A stretch of 64,000 nt of DNA. Origin: Apodemus sylvaticus. Its lineage: Eukaryota; Chordata; Mammalia; Rodentia; Muridae. A program made the position numbers and the translations under genes. Position 1 is the first letter of the stretch. Each line of letters opens with the position of its first letter. Shown piece by piece: positions 11,881 through 23,180 of the stretch. The notes under the pieces were generated by a model that saw nothing but the letters and a program-made list of their open reading frames with translations, was not told where the DNA came from and did not search any database. Where the stretch lies: positions 26,156,266 through 26,220,265 of the forward strand of contig NC_067478.1 of the NCBI RefSeq assembly GCF_947179515.1, given 5' to 3'.

Positions 11881-12394
11881 CCCTTGAGCTTCAAATACCT
11901 AAATTTGTCTTCACCACAAGAGGAGATTGAAAAGGAGCTTTAAGGGACTTCTAAAAGCAACAATTTAACCATCAAAAATACCTTTCCCTGGAAAACACAT
12001 GAGAGGAGTTAAATTCAGGTCAAGGCAAGTCTGAAATATTCAATGATTGAGCCATTGAACTAGTTCACACATTTTAGTTCATCTCAGGTTTGGAAAAGGA
12101 CTTTGCACAGGGACTCTTAATAAATGCCTGCCTTTCCCTAGACTAGTACCCAGAACCACTCCCCTCCATTATCTGCCATTTCCCTCCTTTGTTTCTTCCT
12201 CGTTCATCTTTGTCCATTGCAACCCTACTGAACTGAAATCCGCTGATGTAAGAACTATGATGTGTTAGCTCACTTTTGGGATACAACATCTAACATAATA
12301 CCTGCTATACAATAGACTTTGGATTAACCTTAGTTGCGGGGAAGGCTTCAGAAAAATTTGAGCTTTTAGTGTACTCGTTCACAGTCCATGTTTG
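11881..12394. other. Mostly unique sequence, possible L2 3' end
   Basis: The stretch about 12130-12330 (pyrimidine-rich, then 'gctgatgtaagaactatgat' and 'taatacctgctatacaatag') weakly follows the L2 3' UTR pattern around 'agactgtaagctccatga' and 'gtgcctggcacatagtag'. It is too diverged to assert. Confidence 0.35.
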
Positions 12395-12625
12395 GAAGAC
12401 AGGCTTTGAATGTGCAAATTCCATCTCTGCTGCCTTCTGTCTGTGTGACCTTCACCAGGTTATTTTCTACTTGGTTTCCTCATTTGAGAGATGAGACTAG
12501 TGGCACACGATCATCGGCGCTGAATAATATTGGATTACTTTTAGCATTGACAGAATGAATATATTGGAAATGTTTAGAACAGTGCCTAGAGCATAATACA
12601 TACTAAATATGTGTTAGATATTAAT
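12395..12625 (+). repeat. MIR SINE, near full length
   Basis: One of the better preserved MIR copies here. In order it shows 'ctgtctgtgtgaccttcacc', 'tggtttcctcatttgagaga', 'tgagactagtggcac' and 'gaacagtgcctagagcataa'. All are collinear with the MIR consensus through its 3' end. Confidence 0.8.
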
Positions 12626-13555
12626 TTTATTGAGGACTGTAATATTGCTATGGGAAGAAAATGATGGTTACTTGACCCCAATTATCCCAATTCTCTTTCC
12701 TGTGAAATTAGAATAATCAGATCTAGCTACGGGGCTATTGGAAACATAGCAGAATAATCTATGGGCCATCCTTGACAAAGAATGCTATGTCTTTCCTTCC
12801 TACCCCACTGTCACCTTCCTTTGCCCTTCTGACTTTCCTGCTCTGCTCATGTCTCTCTAGGACCCCTCTGGGTCTTCTGCTTTCTTGCCTTCTGAACTCA
12901 TAAGATCTTGTACAGTCTTGCTCTTTCAGTGGGCTTTGATTGTTCTTCCCTCAGCCTTAAGTTCCAACCCCCTCCCCCACTGTGAAACTTTCTGTACTTA
13001 GCCCCATGTACCCACATACTCAGGAGGCAACTACTGTCAGAATCAAAAGGTCCCCTGCCTTTCTTCCACATGTGACCTTCTGCACTTAGTCCTAGACTGA
13101 TTGGTGATACTTCTAGGCAGCCATTGAACCAGGCACTCGGCATCTTCTTTAACTCCCCTCGTTACTGATGTCCCGTCACTCTTTTTGACAGTATCAATAC
13201 AACCCCTGTAAGTGTTCTTACAACAGCCATCTTCAGACCCAGCAGCTCTTTGCTGGAGACTCCCTGCTCCCAACAATCTACCCATTCTTTCATATGAACA
13301 CCTAGAAAAAACGGTCTGTGTTTCTGGCAGAAATCCAATTGTAATTCCCCATGGTTTAAAAGGTTTTGGTGCACACTGTTGATAAAGGTCTAGGCAAGCT
13401 CCCTCAAGGTACATATGCCTATGGTAGTCTTGTCCTACAGAATTCTACAGTCTCCTCTCAGGCCCAAGACACTGGTTCCTTATTAGCATTGCTAATTAAT
13501 TCCATGATCTTCTTCCTCTCCTCAGTCTTTGCACATTAACTTTCCTCAGTTTCCT
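12626..13555. other. Unique non-coding sequence
   Basis: No gene was recognised. Minus-strand frames of 81 and 123 codons (12898-13414) overlap each other out of frame and show no known domain. Confidence 0.5.
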
Positions 13556-13830
13556 CTGCATGCCCCAAGCCTTCAGGTCTCAGTAGAAGCTGCTCCCAAG
13601 CTCTTGCCTCCAGTCTGTGAAAGGTTTCTCCCCTTGAGGCCCACACTGTGCCCCATGGCTGTCTCTATCCCAATACACTGTAACAGAGTGACTGTCTCTT
13701 TATCTCTTACCTCTCCATGAGTTATGGGTTCATTGAGGACAGGGACACTTGCTAATTTACCTATATTTATCCTGTCTGTCAAATCATGGTCATCCATGCA
13801 GTCAAGAATAAAAATATCTGACGTTAGTTG
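13556..13830 (+). repeat. L2 LINE 3'-end fragment
   Basis: The order matches the L2 3' end: 'caggtctcagtagaagctg', then a pyrimidine-rich stretch, then 'cattgaggacagggacac' (family: 'catgagggcagggact'). The copy is old and diverged. The minus-strand open frame overlapping it is not a gene. Confidence 0.6.
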
Positions 13831-14519
13831 ACACTTCCTTCTACTCTAAAAAATCCATCTAATAGGAGGTTCCTGTGGACAGACTGTCTTAAACAGTCTG
13901 GTGCTTTTCTGCTTTCTTTATAAGCCATGATACTCATCTCAGCATGGTCCACATCTGGGGATGCAGGTTTCCATTTCGTTAGAAATGTGTTTTCTCTTTC
14001 CACAGACAGATCCTTTTCTAGATTGGAAGAGTTTGACACTAGAATAGAGAAAGAGAAGCTGTTGTCTGACAATAAAAACCAGGTTGATTGGCTAATGAGC
14101 CCCCACTTGGACACAGCCCCACTCATTCAGACACTTGTTTCTTAGGGCTACATAGACACCACAGAGGCAAAGTAGTCATAATACAGATCACATGGGCTGT
14201 AAAACCTAAGGATTTTTCTCTCTGACCACAACATAAAAGGTAGCAGATGCCTCCTCCAGGACCTTACTCTATAACATGTGGGTCCTTCTAGCTGTATGCT
14301 GAGGTTCAGGCTTGTGAGGCATTGGCTAAGAAAGGGTCACAGTCTCAAATCCAATTTCCTTGGCTAAAGGCCATTTCTAATATTTCCATTTGATAATGAT
14401 TCATGTCTTCCTAAATGCTTTCATAGTCACTAAGGAAAAGCCCTTCCCAGAGAAATATCATGTGAGGTAGCAGCTGCTGTACCATTGGGAAGACTCTACT
14501 AGCTACCAGGCTAATGGAG
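13831..14519. other. Unique non-coding sequence
   Basis: Nothing recognisable. The 100-codon minus-strand frame and 72-codon plus-strand frame here have no domain support. Confidence 0.5.
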
Positions 14520-14690
14520 ACAGTCCGTGGACATTCAGTCTGCATCTAAACTCAAATTACCTGTTATCAGCCTTGTAAATGTGAGCAAGTTATAGCACTT
14601 AATTTCGCTGAGCCTAAGTTTCCTTCTCCATAAAATGTCTGTGAAATTACTAATAGCAGCCAACAGACAAGTCATAGAAACTGGATGGCT
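14520..14690 (+). repeat. MIR SINE fragment
   Basis: The core blocks are clear: 'gtgagcaagttatagcactt', 'tcgctgagcctaagtttcc' and 'tccataaaatgtctgtg', matching the MIR 'gggcaagtcacttaacctc', 'tgagcctcagtttcc' and 'ctgtaaaatgggga' segments. Confidence 0.8.
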
Positions 14691-15105
14691 CATGCAGATG
14701 GCTCTGTTGTCGTGGTGTTTGGATGATCTAAAATCCCTCATTAGTGTCAGCCATCAGAGTTTTGTTTGGCTTATTCTAGAGATTGTAAAGTGACATAGGC
14801 ATGCCATTTTACTACCCCCTATATATCTCAGGACCTAAACGCCGTCAATGCTAGGCTCTATACTGGGTTCACTACACTTTCAGTCCCCATATGTGGGTAT
14901 TCTCACACACTTTATGGTTCCCTTTTGCGTTTTGTTTTGTGTTGGGTTCTTCTTTCTCCCCCTGCATGTTGTCTCATTCCTCCTCTCTGCTTGTCTTTCA
15001 CCCAGTAGCTGCTTCACTTCCTGTAGGAAGCCACCCAGGTCTGGCCACCACACCCAGAACCTTCCTCTTTCCTGGAGCTCATGAGACCCCTGCCTCTCAA
15101 GAGGT
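14691..15105. other. Unique non-coding sequence
   Basis: Pyrimidine-rich in its second half. Overlapping short open frames there reflect low-complexity TC-rich DNA, not a gene. Confidence 0.5.
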
Positions 15106-15295
15106 TGCTGTCATCAGTGTGACACTTTTCTACTTAGTTATGAACTAGCTGTGACTCAACCTCCCTAAGCCTCTGTTTCTTCAAATGCAAAGTAGGGACA
15201 ATAATATTTAGCTTTCAAGATGGTTATGAGTGCTAGCTATGGTAGACAGGCTTCCTGCACATAGTAGGTTTAAAATATGTTCATCGCATCTATCA
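15106..15295 (+). repeat. MIR SINE fragment
   Basis: The blocks 'atgaactagctgtgactcaa', 'aagcctctgtttcttcaaat', 'gcaaagtagggacaataata' and 'cctgcacatagtaggttt' are collinear with MIR, including the 3' 'gcacatagtaggtgctcaa' region. Confidence 0.75.
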
Positions 15296-15505
15296 TGATT
15301 TGAGTACATACTTGATTTTCACAGTTGGGTGTCATGGGTTGATTAATGTGGGCCTAACAGCAGAATTGCCAGTGAGTAGGTTCTGAGGGCCAGATAGAAT
15401 GCACAAACAGGTCTGGAACCAAGCCTTTCTTACCCTCCCTTTCACGGAGATTTTCCAGGTCAGTACTGAGCTCTCCAATCAAAAGAAAGTCAAAGGTACA
15501 GTATA
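15296..15505. other. Unique non-coding sequence
   Basis: Short gap between the MIR and the URR1 transposon, with no recognisable feature. Confidence 0.5.
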
Positions 15506-15513
15506 GGTTAGAT
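15506..15513. repeat. Left target-site duplication of URR1
   Basis: The 8 bp GGTTAGAT directly precede the terminal CAG of the transposon. GCTTAGAT at 15693-15700 directly follows its terminal CTG, with one mismatch. An 8-bp duplication is the signature of hAT transposition. Confidence 0.8.
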
Positions 15514-15692
15514 CAGTAGTTCAATACTTGGGTATCAGGACTTCCTCAAAGAAGACCAAGAGAAAACAGAGATATTTACATTATGATTCATAACTAGCAA
15601 TAGAGTTATGAAGTAGCAACCAAAATGATTTTATGGATGGGGTCAGCACAACATGCAAAGGGTCACAGCATTGGAAAGGTTATGAGCCACTG
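15514..15692 (+). mobile_element. URR1 hAT-Charlie DNA transposon, near complete
   Basis: The element runs from a left terminal inverted repeat, 'cagtagttcaatacttgg', to a right one, 'ggttatgagccactg', which are imperfect inverse copies of each other. The internal 'gatatttacattatgattc' and 'gttatgaagtagcaac' blocks are shared with the copy at 2576-2738. It is about 179 bp long, has no coding capacity, and depended on a Charlie-type transposase in trans. Flanking 8-bp direct repeats mark the original insertion. Confidence 0.9.
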
Positions 15693-15700
15693 GCTTAGAT
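15693..15700. repeat. Right target-site duplication of URR1
   Basis: GCTTAGAT, the partner of GGTTAGAT at 15506-15513. The single mismatch is expected for an old insertion. Confidence 0.8.
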
Positions 15701-16260
15701 AGAAACACAGATAAATTGATCTATCTGGGGAGAAATGAAAAGGCATGCTTAGAGGTAGCAATGTTATCTGTTAAATGAGAGTCTATGTTGTGCTCAGTGC
15801 TGTGAGACTCTGGGGACCTACCTGTGAGTCTGTGCAGCACTAGGTCACCTTGTATTGTGATTGACAGGTCCACATATGGCGTACCTTTACTCTCTCCTGG
15901 GGTGAAAATCCTCATTGTCAGCCTAGCCTATAGCACCAAGCACCAGTGCCATTTAGCTGGCAGAGCTGAGCATCTTCCAGGCCTATGGATTTTGTTGAAT
16001 TTGTTAAATTTCAGCCACTTTTACTTTAAACAGTTTCCTATTTCTATTTTCTGGTTCTTAGCTTGCTTGCATGTTAGACAGCACAGTGTTGTCTTGAACC
16101 ATGAATGTTTCATTTATTCATTTTCAATGTTTTTCTACTCGGTATATTATTTGGTATATTTTTATTGCTGTTTTATTTCTCCTTTGCTTACATTGCTTAA
16201 TCAGGTATTCATCCACCTGGTAGAGTCCTCACTCAGACCTTGTACATGTTCAATTTTAGG

Positions 16261-16262
<2 letters not shown>
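15701..16262. other. Non-coding, possibly ancient LINE-derived
   Basis: The T-rich second half (from about 15990) looks like antisense ancient LINE sequence, but no block was diagnostic. The 163-codon frame at 15824-16315 ends in the neighbouring (GT)n array and is not a gene. Confidence 0.4.
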
Positions 16263-16307
<45 letters not shown>

Positions 16308-16312
16308 TGTGT
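16263..16312. repeat. (GT)n microsatellite
   Basis: About 25 dinucleotide units with one 'AT' interruption near the 3' end. This is the first of five long GT/TG tracts between 16 and 24 kb, all with G and T on the plus strand. Confidence 0.98.
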
Positions 16313-16439
16313 TAGGAGGTGACTTTCTATACTTTGCCTCATCTTCTTATGCTTCCCCTTTTCAACATGTGGAATCTGCTTACAAGACTGCTTTAATTAT
16401 CATGTCTCTCCTATTTCTATCTGCTCATCACTTCTGACA

Positions 16440-16700
16440 ATATGTTAGAGTCTGTCTCTGTTGGCTGTTTTTCCTTTCGATGTACATTGAGTTTTCCTGT
16501 GTCCTTGAGACACCAGGTAACTCTTATTGGATTCTAGACATTATGGATTTCATATTGTTTCTGTATTGCTGTTCTCTTAAACATTTGCAGGCGTTTTTCT
16601 GGAATTTCTTGAAGTTATTTGACACCAATCTTGCTTTTTAACATTGTTATGCAGTGAACCCGATGAACACTTTCTAAGCATACTCTACCCTTACTTCCAA
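16440..16700. mobile_element. Possible ancient L1/HAL1-type fragment
   Basis: The order 'tgttggctgtttttcctttc', 'tattggattctagacattat', 'ggatttcatattgtttctg' recalls a common old LINE segment that reads 'ggctgtttttcttgtcgatg' and 'ttggatgccagacattgtga'. The copy is very old, so family and orientation are uncertain. Confidence 0.4.
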
Positions 16701-17042
16701 GACAATACTCCCTACCTCATTTATCACGACGTTTCTCTTCCTGGCTGATGGAATGTTTCTACTATGCATACTTCAGGAGTTTTTCTCCTCGTTCATTTCT
16801 AGTGGGGATTTTTTCCCTCTAGTGCTAAGAGTGAAGTTATGTGCATTTTCTGATGAGGACCCAGACTTGGGAAAAACCTTCTGGAGATCTCCAAATGACT
16901 CCATCCCCTCCTAGTTGCCCTCTCTTCTCTTTGCTTAAGCTGATACCTGAAAGTACTGACAAGGCAGGAGCCTCCCTCATTTGCTCTGGGTTGGTTGTTA
17001 TTCATTTGCTGAAGATCATTGTTTTACATATTTTCCCAATGT

Positions 17043-17083
17043 TCTTTCTTTTTCTTTTTACTTTTCTTTCTTTCTTTCTTCAA
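17043..17083. repeat. (TTCT)n low-complexity tract
   Basis: Imperfect repeats of TTTC/TTCT on the plus strand, starting 'tctttctttttctttttact' and followed by four clean TTTC units. Confidence 0.85.
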
Positions 17084-17149
17084 TGCAGGAGGGTTCTATT
17101 GTTCTATCACAGCATGAAAGAGCAGTCTTATGAGAAACTCTTTTTATCT

Positions 17150-17245
17150 TTGTTTTTTAAAAACAAACTGAGGCACAAAGAGACTGAGCAACCCACTCAG
17201 GCTTCTGCAGTTATGCTATCCAGGGATGTGAAGTTATGATCTTCA
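17150..17245 (-). repeat. MIR SINE fragment
   Basis: The plus strand reads 'aaacaaactgaggcacaaag', 'agactgagcaaccc', 'ctcaggcttctgcag' and 'atccagggatgtgaag'. This is the reverse-complement MIR core ('gaaactgaggcacagag...'). Confidence 0.55.
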
Positions 17246-18477
17246 ACTGTAAGCTCCGACTTCTCGAAACCATTTCTGTAACTTTAATCAGATATTTACA
17301 CAAGGTAAGTTAATATTTCCAAATCACAGAGGAAGGGAAGCAGCACCTGTTTGCATGAAGTATGCAGAATTCAAATGGACAGGCTCCCTCTGCACCTGTG
17401 TGTGCAGAGTTGGACATGGTTTCTCAAGTATGAACTCCAGCATCTTCCTTGCACCCTGTCTCAGAGATGGGGACTGAAGATGCTGCTTCTGACCCTTTGG
17501 GACCACAGGGCAGATTTCCAGAGCCTCCAGTTGTGACAGGACCTGGTATCAACTAGAAATATAATCTGACTTTTCAGCACTCGGGAAATTTTCTGTTTTC
17601 TGAGCCCAAGCCATTTACCCAAACAGTGGAAAGGGATTGCAGTTTGCTCTCTATGCTGAATTATGCATGGTTTTCAGCTAGGTAAAGTTCTCTGTGTTCT
17701 ATTTTAGGAATGTTTCCTGAACAGAGCAGAGAAATATCCATACTGCCCAAATAGGACTATGTTTAATACATTCTACAAGGAAAAAGAAATAAGTCCAAAC
17801 TTACCCGTTTTTCTTGTACCTCGTTTTGTGGCTGGTGATCAGTAGTTTCTCTTCATTTTACAGATGGGATTTACCATTTGTGACTCAAGACATCAAAAGA
17901 AAAATGTTAGATAAAAGTTTTGCCCAAATCTTAAAACATCTATTGCGGCCTGTTCATTGTGACATCTTTTCTGAATTAGACTGACTAAGCCTGCTCAATA
18001 CATAAGGAGTATTTACTGTTAAGCAGAAAAGCATCGCAAACGTCATGTCAAAACCATTTTAATTTGAGTTTAGAGAGTGATTTTAAAAAATGTCAATTTT
18101 CAAAGGAGAATTTCAAGGATGACTCAGAGCCTTCAGTTTAGCTACAAAGTCATTTGTGATGCATTGAAATAATAGACCGATTAAGGCAAGAAAGGATTTG
18201 AATTCCAGAGTTTTAATTCAGTATTTATGGTATAAAATACAATGGGTTTGAGTCTGAAAGAAAGTTAGATTGTCCAAGCGAATTGAAGGCATTATTTGAG
18301 AGGAAAATCCAAAAGTGACACAGGGCAGATGTTTCTATACTTGCCTCAATTGTGCTCTCTAACTTTCCTCCATCCTGGCAAATCCTGCCCCTTCTTGGTT
18401 ACACAAAGGCCTCAGTAATCTGAGTTTTTGCTAACACACATCGTAGAGGTTGGCTGATGCTAGATGGCATGAAACAA

Positions 18478-18479
<2 letters not shown>
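17246..18479. other. Unique non-coding sequence
   Basis: No gene or repeat is recognised. The segment 17860-18290 is AT-rich and repeat-free but has no striking motif cluster. Confidence 0.5.

Positions 18480-18516
<37 letters not shown>
18480..18516. repeat. (GT)n microsatellite
   Basis: About 18 uninterrupted GT units with G and T on the plus strand. Confidence 0.98.
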
Positions 18517-18518
<2 letters not shown>

Positions 18519-18789
18519 GTGTTATCTGTATATATGTTGAAGGGGAATATTGTGTCTTATAAGATTTGTGAGATCTCGTTCTGGATGATAGGATGGTAAG
18601 ATGCACTTTCTACGTATCCTGGCACAGACATTTTCTCTGTTCACCTACTTCCCTCTGGCCTTGGCATTTTCTAAGCCCCAGCCCCAGCACTGGCCACTTT
18701 CACAGTAATAGTATTTATTGAGCAGATTTTCATGAATAAAGAAAATATGTATAACAGGCTATGTTATAATAGGGAGAGACAAGAAAGCT
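18517..18789. other. Unique non-coding sequence
   Basis: No clear feature. 'agtatttattgagcagattt' near 18709 resembles the end of a reverse MIR or L2, but it is too short to call. Confidence 0.4.
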
Positions 18790-18915
18790 TAGGAACAGAG
18801 GGAGAAGATTTGAATGCCCACCTAACAGTGTAATTTGCCATTTGATGAAGATGCATACTCTTCATGAGCCTCATCTTCTCCACTTAAAATGCCTATAATA
18901 CAATAATTACACAAA
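18790..18915 (+). repeat. MIR SINE fragment
   Basis: Includes 'ggagaagatttgaatgccca', 'tcatgagcctcatcttctcc' and 'acttaaaatgcctataata', collinear with the MIR 'gggttcgaatcccagc', 'gcctcagtttcctcatc' and 'tgtaaaatggggataata' segments. Confidence 0.65.
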
Positions 18916-19920
18916 GACATTTACTCAGAGGTAGATAACATTTTTACGTATATACACACTCAGACTACCAGTGAGATGACATGCTTTCTGCAGGCCAAGA
19001 GGCAGGAAGTTTGCAAATACTAGGTGATAATTGACTTTGCTCTTTAAATTGGCAGCATGAAGCCTAGAAGTAGGCAAGAAAGGAACAACAAAGCTTTCAG
19101 AGAGTGGAGCAGAGACCAAAGGGCCCTTTGTCAGTGGAGAGGAGACCCAAGGTTTGAGTGACTGCATACTTTCAGTGAAAGAACCTTCCTCCTTCCAGAT
19201 AACATTAACCATCATCTAACCAGCTGGTAATGTGAGAAATGGTATATGCCAGGTTTTATTAGGTTTTAATGTACTGATGTTTTTAGAAGTCTACACATTA
19301 TAATTATTGACAAAGTGATACGATATGAAAAACAATAGGTTAAATCTATTTAGAAATTATGACTAGTGGTTATGGCTCTATGAATTCTCATCCAAACACT
19401 TGAAATAAGTTAATAATTATAAAGAGAATGAGAAGGAGGGGAAGGCGAAGAGGCCAAGTAGCGATGCTAAGTGTGTCATCTCTTTATGTGCTTATCCATT
19501 TTGTCCAACTGTAACTGCTGATCTCCATCGCATACAGTCAGGATGACAAAGCATTTCCAGATCTTCAGTCTATTGCTTCCAAGTCTTTGGTCAGTTGTCA
19601 GTAAATACTGGGAATGCTTCGGTCATGAATATTCTAAAGATGTCTCTGTGTTCAGTGATAAAGTACTGTGGAGAAGTGTTCTGATAGAGGACATGGGACA
19701 CAGAAAGGAGAATGGACTTTACCTTTGTCTTCTGGATAGGAAGGCATAATATGAGCTCACTAAGGAGGAAACTGATCCTATGTCTAGCTCGAATCCCATG
19801 TCCTAGAGATGTTTCAAGGCTTCTTGCCCAATTCTACTTCCCCAGACTAGTCTAGTACAAATGATTAGATCAAGAGTAATTTAGTGACTAACTTAACAGA
19901 GTTTGGTTGGGCTCTTGTAT
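18916..19920. other. Unique non-coding sequence
   Basis: No gene is recognised. A 96-codon minus-strand frame at 18925-19215 shows no domain. Confidence 0.5.
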
Positions 19921-20112
19921 GTAAGGAGTGTGATAGAAACTGGGATGATCAGTGAACAAAACAAATAGAGTTACCAGTCCTTATTGGGAAGAAAGAAACA
20001 CTTGTATTATTTAAGAGTCATTCTGTGTGCTACAGAGGATCTGGACAATATGTTGTGAATACAGAAAATGAGAGAGCTAGAACCTCATTTATTCTAGGTG
20101 TTAGTGAGATTA
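19921..20112 (-). repeat. L2 LINE fragment, antisense
   Basis: The plus strand matches the reverse of the L2 3' region: 'actgggatgatcagtgaaca', 'aaacaaatagagttaccagt', 'ccttattgggaagaaagaaa' and 'ctgtgtgctacagaggat'. These correspond to the familiar 'gggatacagcagtgaacaaa', 'acagacaaaaatccctgccc' and 'gtgctatggagga' series. Confidence 0.55.
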
Positions 20113-20163
20113 GTGAGATTTCCCTACCAAAGAAAGGGGAGATACACAAACAATAGACATAAT

Positions 20164-20190
20164 TGTGTGTGTGTGTGTGTGTGTGTGTGC

Positions 20191-20258
<68 letters not shown>

Positions 20259-20259
20259 C
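20164..20259. repeat. Composite (GT)n(GA)n microsatellite
   Basis: About 13 GT units run into roughly 33 GA units, with a CG step at the junction and one 'AA' interruption. The 79- and 109-codon frames on the two strands here come from the repeat (alternating Val-Cys, Arg-Glu or Leu-Ser) and are not genes. Confidence 0.98.
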
Positions 20260-22422
20260 TCTGGACCTCAATCCCAGAGAATGGTGCTTGCTAAGCAGTA
20301 TTCTCCCTCTGGGGTACACCACACTTCTCATTTTTAAGTACCTTTTTAATACTTTCCACCAAATCTGTGAATTACATAAGTGGAAATATAAAGTACATTT
20401 GAAGTCTAGTATTAGAAAATGTATCCCTACACTTCCCATGTGCCAATTTCTAAGAGTATTTTTTAATTAAAGGATCATTTTAGAGGCTTGGCCTGATGCA
20501 TGCTGAGTGTCCATCCTGTGTTTCGCCATCTGAAGCCCATGGAAGTTACCTTTGTCTACCATAAAATAGATATACAGCTCCCACCCCAGCTGACTCCACT
20601 TGGTTGCGAACAATGGCATTTTTATGAACCTTGAAGATTTCGACATTCAGCCATCACCATCCCTCAGGTGCTGTTAACAGGCAGCAGGACCTCATGGGAC
20701 TCTGAACATTATGGGAGGACATAGCTCCCATTCCCCAAGGTGCTTATGTCTGGCATTCACAGAAGCGATGGGGCCTGACAGAGTCTTCACTGCTCCACAG
20801 CCTGTGGAGGGAGAGCATTCATTCTTTAAGCACCTCTTTCCCCCCAGGATCATTGCAAAGTTGCACCTCTGCCCTGGGTAAAGGGCCTGAACCAACCCAT
20901 GCTATCCCTCATTGGAATCACAGATCTAAACCCACCACACTGCCATGCTTCCTGCACTTTCCATGGCATTCTTTTTTATCAATACCCACTCTTGTCCCTT
21001 CTGCTTTATTCATAGTTTATCTCTCAGTCTTGCAAAACTGCAGCTGCTCCCGGCACGTTTGATCCCTGAAACCCACAAGTGCGTGATAGTTACAGTCCAG
21101 TTATTCTAGTCATATTCTGGGGGACATGGAGACCCAGAGTCTCATCTGCGCCTCCTCAAATCATGGTAGGGTACAATGTGTAGTCTACAGCTCAGGGAGA
21201 AGATATATTAAAGCTTCTCAGTTATGGACAGGGATAGAAATATTCACACGTCGTCTCTTCCCAAGGTAAGGTCTGATCTCTTATTTCCAAGGACTCATTT
21301 GAGAATCAGTATTCCAGTCTAAACCATAAAGTTACTGATGGAAATGGCAAGCTAGTGATGTGCCTCCTCACAAATGGTTCATGAAGAGGTTTTGGTAGCC
21401 CGGGGTGTCTGAGTAGCGGTCCCTATTGTCCACAGTCAGTTGATGAAGGCAGTGTTTATGGGACACAGAATGGAAAAGAGGAAGAGCATCTGGCATGCTT
21501 ACAGTTGCATGTGTAATTTCAAAAGTGTGTTGAGTAGATAGATACCTCATTGGCCCTGGGCTGACAGCATATAGCAAAATCTCAGTTTTGAATACTGAGT
21601 CACACAGGTAATTTCTTTTATGTACATTTGCAGGTGCCTTTACTAGGGGTGATAAGACTGGATACTGCAGACACAGAACAAAAACTTTAGAGACTATTGA
21701 AATATGGTCCATGAACCAGCAGATTCAGCACCAAGTGGAGTTAGCTACAGAGCAAGATCTCCGGTTCAGAGCTACTATGTAATTACTTGGTAATTCATAA
21801 GCATGTTCATGCTGGAGATATACACGACTCAAGTTTATCTATTTGCAGTTCATCAGTTAGAAGACAAGTTTACAGAGCGGCCATGCCAGCGTTAGGACTT
21901 TTGCCAAGCTCAGCAAAAGATTTATATATCTGGCCTTCCCTGTTCAACCAAGATCCAAATATCTTCTTCCTAGTTCATGGTTCTTGTCCTGTCAAGTGAT
22001 AGATCTAATAAGAAGTGTCAAAGTACTAGGTGAGGGGAAAGGTGCCTGCAAACTTGCCCAGGAGCTCAGTGATGGCTAAAAGGGAACAAGGTCAGCCAGG
22101 ATTAGATAGCAACATGCTAGTGGCCTTGTTAACACGCTTACCTCAAGATCTGTCAGTGTGGGTCTACATGCTTAACTGATGTGTCAGGGGACGAAATGAG
22201 TAGAAGAGAAAGTGACCTGGAGAGAAGATGATTTTATGATGTAGTTAATAAGAAAGGGATTATATTACTATACAGCTAGACTCACAGAGGTACGGTATTG
22301 TGTGGGATCTGCCACACTCCCTTCTGAGATGCTATTATCAGTCCCCCATTCCACACCTAACTTGCTGACTGTGATATTTATGGATGGAAAAAATCTTGCC
22401 TTAGGCAGTTTATATGCACACT

Positions 22423-22424
<2 letters not shown>
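20260..22424. other. Unique non-coding sequence
   Basis: I see no supported gene. The pyrimidine-rich part at 20900-21060 may be a very old L2 but is not diagnostic. The 114-codon minus-strand frame at 21368-21712 has no recognisable domain. Confidence 0.5.
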
Positions 22425-22468
<44 letters not shown>

Positions 22469-22477
22469 TGTTTGTGT
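22425..22477. repeat. (GT)n microsatellite
   Basis: About 25 units of GT with two TTTG interruptions at the 3' end. It leads directly into a small tandem duplication. Confidence 0.98.
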
Positions 22478-22527
22478 AAGAAAGGAGGACACCCATGCGT
22501 GTGTGTAAGAAAGGAGGAGACCCATGT
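22474..22527. repeat. Tandem duplication, about 29 bp period
   Basis: The segment 'gtaagaaaggaggacaccca' is repeated as 'gtaagaaaggaggagaccca', with the GT-rich spacer also duplicated. It probably arose by slippage at the adjoining microsatellite. Confidence 0.8.
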
Positions 22528-23180
22528 CATATTCATTCCTCCCCTCCTTCTTTTTCATTCTTCTCTTCCCCATTCCTGTACACACACACATACAGAGTAG
22601 ACTAAGACTCTACACTCAGTCCAGTGCTGAGATCATCACTTGGCACACACTAGCCCCCTAGTAAAAATCTATTGATACAAATTTAAAAGTAAGAGAGTGC
22701 CCCAAATCTTCCCTCAAGCATGTGCTTCATCATACCCCTCCCCAACCAGGTGACTTCCTGTGCCGGTGTTTATATTTTACTAGGTTTGCAATTCTAGTTT
22801 GATGTTTATTGCAATTTGTTCTCTGAGATACTTGCTCCTACAGAATGTTAATTTTATCTCATATTTCTAAAGTTCTATGGTCGAGTAAATATTGGAATGT
22901 CATAATTTGTAAATGCCAGAGTCTCTTGCTCTGGATTTCTCGGAGTCTTCAGCTCTGCTGATATGCAGGTGCCATTGTAGGAAGCCAGGAGTAGAGAAGC
23001 CTCATACCTAGCCCATGTCTCCTTCCCCAGAATGTCCTTGAATCTCCGAAGATACTCTGAAAGCCTGTGTCGGGTTGTTCTCTTCTGTTCATTGTTTCAT
23101 GTGCACACGGCAACACCATACACCATGGTCCAGGGCTGGCAGTTGTCTATCTTCACTCATCTACAGTCGCTTTTGTTGTT
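22528..23180. other. Unique sequence with possible L2 or MIR end
   Basis: 'gcttggcacacactag'-like sequence near 22635-22680 resembles the L2/MIR 3' end ('cctggcacatagtagg...'), but it is short. Otherwise nothing is recognised. Confidence 0.4.

Noticed and set aside
20098..20439. Open frames on both strands through the (GT)n(GA)n tract as proteins
   Set aside because: They consist largely of repeat-encoded Val-Cys, Arg-Glu, Leu-Ser or His-Thr and have no other support.
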